In this document: positions 1 through 5,541 of the stretch, one piece after another
Position numbering within the stretch: the stretch's first letter is position 1
How the letters are laid out: the number at the start of each line of letters is the position of its first letter
Origin: Deltaproteobacteria bacterium
GTDB taxonomy: Bacteria; Desulfobacterota; Desulfobaccia; Desulfobaccales; 0-14-0-80-60-11
Reading direction: 5' to 3'
DNA length: 7,937 nt
NCBI GenBank assembly: GCA_019308625.1
Contig: JAFDHU010000074.1
Location: 1 to 7,937, forward strand
The notes under the pieces: generated by a model
What the model saw: the letters and a program-made list of their open reading frames with translations, nothing else
Told to the model about the DNA's origin: nothing
Databases searched by the model: none
Made by a program: the position numbers and the translations under genes

Positions 1-525
1 GTTTTCCTCCAAGGGGAGGGTCTCCAGCACCCGGCGGGAGAAGGCCCGGAACCCGGTGTGATATTCCGAGAGTTTGGCTCCCAGGGCCAGGTTCTGGATA
101 AAGGTGAGTATGCGATTGGCGAGGTATTTGTAAGCAGGCATCCCTCCCCGCCGGGCCTTGCCCCCCAGAATGCGGGAGCCGATGGCCACCTCATACTCCC
201 CGCTGGCCACCAGCCCGGCCAGTGCCGGGATGATTTTAGGGGAATACTGGTAATCCGGGTGCAGCATAACGATGATGTCAGCGTCCGATTTCAGGGCCTC
301 GGTGTAGCAGGTTTTCTGGTTGCGGCCATAGCCCAGGTTTTTTTCGTGCAGAAAACAGCGGAGGCCCAGCTCCCGGGCCAGGTGCACCGTTTCATCGTGG
401 GAGGCGTCATCCACCAGCAGCACCTCATCCACCACCCCGAAGGGGATATCCCGGAAGGTGCGCCCCAAGGTCCGGGCGGCGTTGTAGGCGGGCATGACCA
501 CCAGGATTTTCTTGTTATCCAGCAT
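1..525 (-). CDS. GT2 family glycosyltransferase, DPM-synthase-like (C-terminus cut by window edge)
   Basis: The frame is open from the ATG at 525 to the left edge, giving 175 residues with the C-terminus missing. GT-A fold landmarks are clear. A first beta strand leads into VVMPAYN (9-15), followed by the nucleotide-binding LLVDDAS (36-42), NLGYGRNQ (63-70), the metal-binding MLHPDYQYSP (87-96, D91 in the DXD position) and HTGFRAFSRR (156-165), which matches the GFR signature of the dolichol-phosphate-mannose-synthase-like subgroup. By family this enzyme moves a sugar from a nucleotide donor to a polyprenyl phosphate or a nascent lipid-linked glycan at the inner face of the membrane; donor and acceptor cannot be read from the sequence. 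An in-frame TGA (538-540) lies 12 bases upstream, so 525 is the first ATG. The nearest purine-rich GAGG is 16 bases away, so the ribosome site looks weak. The next open frame upstream, on the same strand, is the remnant at 551-847. Confidence 0.93.
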   Translation of the reverse strand, partial: MLDNKKILVVMPAYNAARTLGRTFRDIPFGVVDEVLLVDDASHDETVHLARELGLRCFLHEKNLGYGRNQKTCYTEALKSDADIIVMLHPDYQYSPKIIPALAGLVASGEYEVAIGSRILGGKARRGGMPAYKYLANRILTFIQNLALGAKLSEYHTGFRAFSRRVLETLPLEEN

Positions 526-550
526 GGTTGTTGGCTTTCATCCTCTCAGG

Positions 551-847
551 CTACGGCGGTAAATTTCGATTCCTTTCCGGGGTGGGGCCGGCAGGTGCCT
601 GGGGTTTGCCCAAAGGCGGCCGGCGGCGCTGGTAGAGCTCCACCTCCCAGGTATTGCTGCCGCGGGAGACCAGACCCAGCCAGCGGGTCTGCTGGGGCAA
701 GGCCGGGCGGTAGGTGGCATAAAAAGACAGCTCCACGCCCGGGTTGCCGGGGTTTAAGCGAGTGACCAGACCCAGGCCGGAGGCGAAGTTAAGGCCGGCG
801 TCCTTGAAGATGAATACATCGGTCCCCAGCCTCCTATCCTCCGCCAG
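551..847 (-). pseudogene. Coding-like remnant, possibly of a membrane glycosyltransferase (no usable start)
   Basis: This 98-codon frame ends in TAG and is bounded upstream by an in-frame TGA (848-850). From about residue 9 the codons look strongly coding (GCC, GGC, CTG, ACC, CAG), unlike the DNA before it. There is no in-frame ATG; only CTG and one internal GTG (position 736) could start it. The stretch GTDVFIFKDAGLNFASGLG followed by FYATY resembles, to my memory, the first extracytoplasmic loop of GT39/ArnT-like membrane glycosyltransferases, which normally follows a first membrane helix and leads into a YPPLYP-type motif. Here the helix is absent and the text changes at RPALPQQTRW to a soluble, tail-like segment (LGLVSRGSNTWEVELYQRR). 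I infer a gene that lost its 5' part and perhaps its middle. A strong AGGAGG sits 10 bases before an ATG at 820, but that ATG is in another frame. It could instead be a small gene with a rare start or a frameshifted gene. Confidence 0.45.
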
Positions 848-1252
848 TCAGGCGAGATTGCGGCTGGCGAGCCCTCCCGTGGGGGAATCTCTGGTTTTCC
901 GACGGCTGGTTTTTCCCCCTGATTAGGCTTCTGTCGCATACGCAAGTTTGGCCCGAATTCCCCTCTATCCTGATTTTTACCTTTCTAAAAGTTTTTTCCA
1001 TAAGCCAGAATGACACTCGGGACCAGCGGCGGCCAATGATTTCTGGCCAAAGTTTGCATTCCTTCTCTTTGGGGGCCGCGCTTCCATCAAAACCGCTCAA
1101 TCCCTTGGTTGCGCCGGTTACGCTTCCTCCTTATTTGTGATATCCTTCCTTTCAGTTCCCGGAGCTTCAGGCCAGGCATTATTGCAGTCCTATGACCTCA
1201 TGCTCTGGGTTATCCCAATAGAGGCGCGCCTCCAAGGTGTCAAATCGCCCCC
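848..1252. other. Divergent intergenic spacer with AT-rich core
   Basis: No convincing gene is seen here. The core (about 961-1020) is near 40% GC by count, against about 60% in the flanks. The spacer separates the minus-strand remnant and GT2 gene from the plus-strand methyltransferase, so promoters for the rightward genes are expected here, but I cannot point to a good -35/-10 pair. Small structures are visible: GGCCA-N8-TGGCC at 1031-1048, and a perfect 12-base palindrome GAGGCGCGCCTC at 1221-1232, just before the methyltransferase start. The minus strand carries a polypurine stretch with AAGGAAGG and AGGAGG (about 1126-1156) that looks like ribosome sites with no start codon behind them. 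An 88-codon minus frame (834-1100, TTG start) lacks coding-like codon use and was not called. Confidence 0.5.
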
Positions 1253-2011
1253 ATGCCTGTTGACCTGCTCACCAAAGCATATCGCTGGCTGCGGGACCGC
1301 AAGCGGAAACTGGACAGATACACCCGCTGGCCGCCCCTGGGCGCCCTGGACTGGGGCGATTTGCGGCGGCTCAACCCGGTAAGCAAAAACTTCGGGCTTG
1401 ACCGGGGCCAGCCCATTGACCGCTACTACATTGAGAAGTTTCTGAGCTGGCACGCCTTGGACATCCGGGGCCGGGTGCTGGAAATCGGCGACCCGCGCTA
1501 CACCCGGCAGTTCGGGGGCGACCGGGTCACCCGGTCCGATGTCCTGCATGTCAACCTGAAAAAGCCTGATGTGACCATCGTGGGGGACCTGGCCACCGGC
1601 GACCAGCTTCCCACGGAGGCCTTTGACTGCCTTATCCTGACCCAGACCTTGCAGGTGATATTTGACGTGCGGGCCGCGGTGGGCACCTGTTATCGGATTC
1701 TTAAACCTGGAGGGGTGCTGCTGGCCACCTTTCCGGGGCTGAGCCGGGTGGCCCGCCCTTCCTTCCTGGAAACCTGGAAGGACACGTGGAGATTCACCAA
1801 AAGCGGCGCGGAAAGACTTTTTCGGGAAGCCTTCCCCTCTGGTGATATCAGCGTGACTGCCTTTGGCAATGTGCTGGCCGCGGTGGCCTTTCTGCATGGA
1901 CTGGCAGCCGAGGAGCTGCTCCCGGAAGAGCTGGAGGCCACGGATCCCGACTTTGAAGTGCTCCTGGCGGTACGGGCGGTCAAGTCTCAATCGGCCCCCC
2001 AGGAGGGATAG
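1253..2011 (+). CDS. Class I SAM-dependent methyltransferase of polysaccharide loci
   Basis: The protein has 252 residues. The Rossmann methyltransferase core is recognisable: motif I is RVLEIGDPRYT (74-84), where the usual glycine-rich EXGXGXG is reduced to EIGD; then SDVLHV (95-100) in the acidic-loop region, VGDLATGDQLP (110-120), FDCLILTQTLQ (124-134, motif IV) and LKPGGVLLATFPG (150-162, post-motif IV hairpin). A conserved-looking PIDRYYIEKFL (54-64) precedes the core. No membrane helix or signal peptide is evident, so it should be cytoplasmic. By family it would methylate a sugar hydroxyl, carboxyl or other group; the substrate is not readable. The ATG at 1253 has only a weak AAGG about 15 bases upstream. 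The first 50 residues are basic (RDRKRKLDR) and may contact membrane or glycan. The asparagine-synthetase-like gene follows 111 bases later on the same strand, suggesting a two-gene unit. Confidence 0.9.
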   Translation: MPVDLLTKAYRWLRDRKRKLDRYTRWPPLGALDWGDLRRLNPVSKNFGLDRGQPIDRYYIEKFLSWHALDIRGRVLEIGDPRYTRQFGGDRVTRSDVLHVNLKKPDVTIVGDLATGDQLPTEAFDCLILTQTLQVIFDVRAAVGTCYRILKPGGVLLATFPGLSRVARPSFLETWKDTWRFTKSGAERLFREAFPSGDISVTAFGNVLAAVAFLHGLAAEELLPEELEATDPDFEVLLAVRAVKSQSAPQEG

Positions 2012-2048
2012 CATCTGGCTGTTCGGGCATTGGCCTTTTATCAGGCAG

Positions 2049-2063
2049 GCCGGATACTCCGGC
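2049..2063 (+). other. Small GC-rich hairpin between the two rightward genes
   Basis: GCCGGA and TCCGGC form a perfect 6-bp stem around a three-base loop (TAC) in the 111-base gap between the methyltransferase and the asparagine-synthetase-like gene. No T-run follows, so it is not a standard intrinsic terminator. It could stabilise or process a shared transcript, or be chance in GC-rich DNA. Confidence 0.3.
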
Positions 2064-2101
2064 GGAGGTAAGAGATTCCGGCAATTTGACCCGCACCCTG
2101 C

Positions 2102-2144
2102 CAAGTCAGGAGACTTGCTTTCATGTCAGTGGCTCATGAAAGTC
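2102..2144 (+). promoter_or_regulatory. Structured translation start: SD-in-loop hairpin and start-codon hairpin
   Basis: Two adjoining perfect inverted repeats cover the start of the asparagine-synthetase-like gene. The first is CAAGTC (2102-2107), loop AGGA, GACTTG (2112-2117): the Shine-Dalgarno AGGAG sits in the loop, 10 bases before the ATG. The second is CTTTCATG (2118-2125), a 9-base loop, then CATGAAAG (2135-2142): its 5' arm contains the ATG at 2123. In addition GACTT (2112-2116) can pair either back with AAGTC (2103-2107) or forward with a second AAGTC (2140-2144), so the two folds partly exclude each other. A GGA in a hairpin loop over the ribosome site resembles CsrA/RsmA targets, although the exact ANGGA core is not present. 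A regulatory role is inference. Confidence 0.5.
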
Positions 2145-3679
2145 CGGCTGGGCTGAGCAGTTTCTTTGCGAACCTGCTTTTCCGCCGCCAGTTCCTGCTG
2201 GGGCCGGCACCCTTCACTCCCACTTCCCGCTGGAGGACCCTTTATTTGGCCCACGGATTGGTGCTCTCGGCCCACCCGGATCTGGAAGTGGTCAGCCATT
2301 CCACGGCAGAAACCACCCTGACCCTGCTGGGCTTTATTCTTGACCCTTTAAATCCTTCCAGAACCTCGGAAGATATCGTCCGGGATCTGGCGCAGCGCTG
2401 CAAGGACTTGGCCGACCTGCTGGCCGGCTGCGAACCTCTGTCAGGCCGGTGGGCTCTCCTCTTGCAGAACCGGGAAGGCTCCTGGATTTTCACGGATGCA
2501 TTGGGGTTCCGCACGGTATATTACACCAGTCCTGAGCTGGGGACCTGGTGCGGCTCCCAGCCGGAAATCATCAAGGCAGCCGTAGGGCTGGAAAGGGAAG
2601 ACGACGAAGGGCTTTTGGCCTTTGTGTTGAATCCGCGCTTTGCCCGACAGGAATCAGCCTGGGTGGGGTCCAGGACGATCTATAAAAACTGCCATCGCCT
2701 GCTGCCCAACCATTTTCTGAAATTGGGGGCCAGTCAGCCGGTCCGCTTTTTTCCTTTGGTCCCGCTGGAAAAAAGGGGGGTTGAAGAGATCGTGGCTGCT
2801 GCTGTTGGAATCCTCCAGGGCTCCTTTGCGGCGATAACCCGGCGGACATCCCTCACCCAGCCGATTACCTCCGGCTGGGACAGCCGCGTCCTGCTAGCCG
2901 CCTCCCGCCATATGGCGGAGCATATCGAATACTATGTGGACCGACAGGGAGCGCTCCCAGAAAACCACCCCGATATCTGGGTGCCGGCCCGCTTGACGAA
3001 AAAAATGGGCCTCAACTTTGTGCTCAAGAACTCTGAGGAGATTTTGCCTGGATGGTTTGTAGGCCTGCTGGCCAGCAACGTCACAGGCGCCCGGGTGCTG
3101 CCGAAGACCCGCATGATTTACGCCCGGTTAATGGACGGGGAGACCAGGGTTAACATAAATGGCAATGGCAGCGAGGTCTGCCGGAATTACTATGAAAGCC
3201 GCTTTGGGCTGAACCCCTGCAATCCCTCTACTGAGGAGCTGGCCCAAGGGCTGGGCTATCCTGGTATGACATTTGTCATACAGGAGTTGGAGGAATGGCG
3301 TGCCGGTCTGGCCGCTTCCGGAACAAACGATGTCAATATTCTGGATCTGCTTATGTGGGAGCAGGATCTGGGCACCTGGGGAGCCCAGTATCCGGCCGAA
3401 CAGGACCTAGCGGTGGAGGAGTTCAGCCCCTTCAACTGCCGCCGGTTGCTCACCACCTTGCTTTCTGCCCCCCGGGAGCTCCGGGCCGGGCCTCATCATC
3501 CCCTTTATCGTCAGCTCATTGAGGCCATGTGGCCGGAATTGCTGGCCTTTCCCTTCAACCCCCCTCCCAAGCTCACGCTTCATTTCAGCCACCTCCTCCC
3601 CACTCTGAAACAGCAATTGCGTCCTTACCTGCCCCAGCCTGTCTCAAGGTGGCTGAGGAAGCGCCGGCATCTCTTTTAA
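2123..3679 (+). CDS. Asparagine-synthetase-like ATP-dependent amide-forming protein without N-terminal Cys nucleophile
   Basis: The protein has 518 residues, a length typical of asparagine synthetase B relatives. The N-terminal part resembles the class II glutaminase fold remnant (LSGRWALLLQNREGSWIFTD, 106-125, then FRTVYYT, 129-135), but residue 2 is Ser and the first cysteines are at 93 and 103, so the catalytic Cys2 is missing. The C-terminal synthetase domain has a variant PP-loop, TSGWDS (249-254) in place of SGGXDS, and NGNGSEVCRNYY (346-357) where the family has its GXGADE...GY signature (E351, Y357). A conserved-looking EEFSPFNCRRLL (432-443) and WPELLAFPFNP (470-480) follow. By family it should adenylate a carboxylate with ATP and form an amide, using ammonia or an amine rather than glutamine, as beta-lactam synthetase and lasso cyclases do. 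The sugar-locus context suggests amidation of a uronic acid or attachment of an amino acid, which is inference. AGGAG lies 10 bases before the ATG, inside a hairpin loop. Confidence 0.88.
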   Translation: MSVAHESPAGLSSFFANLLFRRQFLLGPAPFTPTSRWRTLYLAHGLVLSAHPDLEVVSHSTAETTLTLLGFILDPLNPSRTSEDIVRDLAQRCKDLADLLAGCEPLSGRWALLLQNREGSWIFTDALGFRTVYYTSPELGTWCGSQPEIIKAAVGLEREDDEGLLAFVLNPRFARQESAWVGSRTIYKNCHRLLPNHFLKLGASQPVRFFPLVPLEKRGVEEIVAAAVGILQGSFAAITRRTSLTQPITSGWDSRVLLAASRHMAEHIEYYVDRQGALPENHPDIWVPARLTKKMGLNFVLKNSEEILPGWFVGLLASNVTGARVLPKTRMIYARLMDGETRVNINGNGSEVCRNYYESRFGLNPCNPSTEELAQGLGYPGMTFVIQELEEWRAGLAASGTNDVNILDLLMWEQDLGTWGAQYPAEQDLAVEEFSPFNCRRLLTTLLSAPRELRAGPHHPLYRQLIEAMWPELLAFPFNPPPKLTLHFSHLLPTLKQQLRPYLPQPVSRWLRKRRHLF

Positions 3680-3750
3680 TGCCCCGTACTTCCTCCACAA
3701 ATAACACTTTTCCTTCCCTGACCTGTAACCATGGCCCGCCTTGGTCTGGA

Positions 3751-4521
3751 TCAATCTTTTCTGACAAGATAATGCAGATAACTTCTGGATTGGTGCGGGA
3801 AAAGATTCAAGTCGGCCATGATTCGCCACCAAGGGTAGGTGATTTTATGACTTAAGGTCCGCCAGAGCCACTCGGTCAACCGGTTGGGCCACCTGGAAAA
3901 CAATTTGTAGGGAAGATTGACGGGATAGGCCCGGTGGCAGGAAACCGTTTTAAATCCGGCTTGTTTCAGAAAGGATATGACGGTGTGGGATGGCCTGATG
4001 ATTTCTAGCCCTGCATCCTGATCCCAGTGGGGATAAGGGCAGAGTTCCCGGATAATCAGAAAGCCATCCTCTTTCAGCAGGTTGTAGGCATTTTTCAGAA
4101 AAACCGGAACCTCATCATCGGTCAAATAACATATCACTCCGCTGATGAAGATGAGATCGAATTTTTTGTCGGCAATGCGAGCATATTCATTAAGGGTTTT
4201 CTGATGTATTTCTATATTCTCGAAACGGGCCCGGAGATATTGGTAGAATGGTGGGAACGGTTCCAGCGCCACACACAGGCTGGCCATCCTGGCGAATTCC
4301 TTGGTCATCCTGCCCTTGGCGGCACCCACATCAAGCACGGACAGCTGGCTGCGGCGTTCGGCGGGCAGGCCGGAGAGGACCTTCTTTTCAATAAAATGAC
4401 AATCCAGCATGGTTTGCCAACGGGCGAGTTTGAGATCGCAGAAGGCGTGTGGGGTGTCCGCATCCATCTCCAGGTTGTCCAGCCCGAACCGCTCAATGCT
4501 TTCCCAATTGGAATTGTTCAT
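3751..4521 (-). CDS. Class I SAM-dependent methyltransferase (AT-richer than its neighbours)
   Basis: The protein has 256 residues. Motif I is VLDVGAAKGRMT (62-73), a good SAM-binding loop; E87 in VALEPFP (84-90) is the acidic residue expected to hold the ribose of SAM; FDLIFISGVICYL (121-133) is motif IV; LLKEDGFLIIRE (148-159) is the post-motif hairpin. The C-terminal third is aromatic and basic (YPVNLPYKLFSRW, 199-211; WLWRTLSHK, 218-226), possibly a membrane-surface or glycan-binding cap. It would act in the cytoplasm on a sugar or lipid-linked intermediate; the substrate is unknown. The ATG at 4521 has a weak GGACGG four bases upstream. Four successive 60-base blocks (4021-4260) count 38-52% GC against about 55-60% in neighbours, a sign of separate acquisition. 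The gene is last in the minus-strand run, 99 bases behind the deacetylase, and its stop lies 71 bases from the end of the convergent asparagine-synthetase-like gene, with no clear terminator between. Confidence 0.9.
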   Translation of the reverse strand: MNNSNWESIERFGLDNLEMDADTPHAFCDLKLARWQTMLDCHFIEKKVLSGLPAERRSQLSVLDVGAAKGRMTKEFARMASLCVALEPFPPFYQYLRARFENIEIHQKTLNEYARIADKKFDLIFISGVICYLTDDEVPVFLKNAYNLLKEDGFLIIRELCPYPHWDQDAGLEIIRPSHTVISFLKQAGFKTVSCHRAYPVNLPYKLFSRWPNRLTEWLWRTLSHKITYPWWRIMADLNLFPHQSRSYLHYLVRKD

Positions 4522-4531
4522 ACCACCGTCC

Positions 4532-4570
4532 GGTTGACTGATTCCTTGGTTTCAGACCCAATTGTCAACC
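4532..4570 (-). promoter_or_regulatory. Nested inverted repeat upstream of the methyltransferase start
   Basis: GGTTGAC (4532-4538) and GTCAACC (4564-4570) are perfect 7-base inverted arms. Inside them TTGG (4546-4549) and CCAA (4558-4561) make a second, shorter pair. The element ends 11 bases before the ATG at 4521. On the minus strand the outer arm contains TTGACA (4568-4563), a consensus -35 hexamer, but the sequence 17 bases further (GGAATC) is a poor -10. It could be an operator, a promoter edge or an RNA hairpin in the leader. No T-run follows, so a terminator is unlikely. Confidence 0.4.
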
Positions 4571-4620
4571 CAGGGCCTCCATAGCCGGCGCTTTTAAAGA
4601 CTTCACCCCGGCGGCCGCTG

Positions 4621-5538
4621 CTATGTCCCCAAGCCCTTGGTCTTACGCAGGAAATGACCCACCGTTTCCAGCCAATCGTAGGCTCCCAAGAGCTTCATTC
4701 GGAGAGTTTCCAGGGAATCCTGTTGGTGAATACAAATCCGGGGGAAAACTCTTTTGCTGGAAGAAAGCCGGGCCCGACCCCACATCACGGTGAAGATGAA
4801 GTCGCAACCCCACTCTTTCAGGACAGCCATTATTTCTGGAAGATTGTTCCCGTAATCCCCGTAAGGCAGAGCGAAAAATCGAGGGCTGTAGCCCAGATGA
4901 TGCCGGAAGGCCCGGACTCCGGCGAATAATTCCTCAACCAGCTCGGTTTTGTCCAGGTCAACCAGATTGCGATGGGTATGGCCATGCAAACCGAAGCCAA
5001 CCCCGGTTCGGCCCATCTCCCTGACCTCCTCCCAGGTCAGAGGTCGCCACAGGTGGGGGAACTTCTCCAGGTGGCCCTGATAATAAAGGGAGGGGCCCTC
5101 ACCGGAGTGGAACCGGTAGCCGTTTTGGGTCATAATCACCGGTCCGGATTGGCCAATCAGGCCGGTGGATATGAACAGATTCAGCTTGACGTTGTATTTT
5201 TGGGCCAGGGGCCAGGCCACTGCGTGGAAGTCGGCATAACCGTCGTCAAACGTGAGCAACACCACCCGGCTAGGGGCAGGTTTCAACCCCCGGGCCATCT
5301 CACCGAACTCATCCAGGGACAGGGACACAAAGCCTTCCTGGACCAGAAAGGCCAACTGGGCCTCAAACTGCTCCGGCAGCAGGGTATAAACCGGGTTGTT
5401 CTCATCTTCCAGGAGCTCCGGCAACACCCGGTGGTAGCAGAGTACCGGAACATAGCCGGCGCTTGGGCGTCTCCGGTAACCGAGCTGCCAGGCCAGCCGG
5501 GTAATGGCCCGGGCCAAAAGGAGCTTCAGTTTACGCAT
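4621..5538 (-). CDS. NodB-type polysaccharide deacetylase
   Basis: The protein has 305 residues. The carbohydrate esterase 4 motifs are intact: TFDDGY (96-101) gives the catalytic base D98 and metal-binding D99; LHGHTHRNL (184-192) supplies the metal-binding H185 and H189; LPYGDYG (224-230) is the motif 3 equivalent. The segment YVPVLCYHRVLP (29-40) is the usual first strand of this family's longer members. About 84 residues lie between motifs 1 and 2, more than in minimal NodB, suggesting a substrate-shaping insert (YRFHSGEGPSLYYQG, 141-155). The N-terminus is basic and amphipathic (MRKLKLLLARAITRLAWQLG) without a clear signal peptide, so the protein is probably cytoplasmic or membrane-associated. 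It should hydrolyse an N-acetyl group from a sugar residue, leaving a free amine. The start lies three bases after the stop of the upstream GT2 gene, implying translational coupling. Confidence 0.95.
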   Translation of the reverse strand: MRKLKLLLARAITRLAWQLGYRRRPSAGYVPVLCYHRVLPELLEDENNPVYTLLPEQFEAQLAFLVQEGFVSLSLDEFGEMARGLKPAPSRVVLLTFDDGYADFHAVAWPLAQKYNVKLNLFISTGLIGQSGPVIMTQNGYRFHSGEGPSLYYQGHLEKFPHLWRPLTWEEVREMGRTGVGFGLHGHTHRNLVDLDKTELVEELFAGVRAFRHHLGYSPRFFALPYGDYGNNLPEIMAVLKEWGCDFIFTVMWGRARLSSSKRVFPRICIHQQDSLETLRMKLLGAYDWLETVGHFLRKTKGLGT

Positions 5539-5541
5539 GGT

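Noticed and set aside
515..541. Eight-codon upstream frame (ATG at 541) overlapping the start of the left GT2 gene
   Set aside because: The purine-rich AGAGG touches the ATG with no spacing, so translation is doubtful, and short chance frames of this size are common.
58..765. 235-codon plus-strand open frame at the left end
   Set aside because: It is antisense to the GT2 gene, whose VDDAS, HPDYQY and GFR motifs are unmistakable, and to the coding-like remnant.
834..1100. 88-codon minus-strand frame with TTG start in the divergent spacer
   Set aside because: No ribosome site at a sensible distance, non-coding-like codon choice, and no recognisable protein. It could still be a remnant.
1190..2104. 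304-codon minus-strand open frame over the first methyltransferase
   Set aside because: The sense strand has clear methyltransferase motifs; the antisense product is low-complexity-like and has no recognisable fold.
2769..2782. A6G6 tract inside the asparagine-synthetase-like gene as a programmed frameshift site
   Set aside because: The A-AAA-AAG heptamer is not in the reading phase needed for -1 slippage, and both neighbouring frames would yield no extra domain.
2123..3679. Lasso-peptide cyclase gene
   Set aside because: The fold family is shared, but no precursor peptide, leader-binding protein or transglutaminase-like protease gene is in the window, and the neighbours are glycan genes.
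3680..3750. Bidirectional terminator between the convergent genes
   Set aside because: I looked for a stem followed by a T-run on either strand in these 71 bases and found none.
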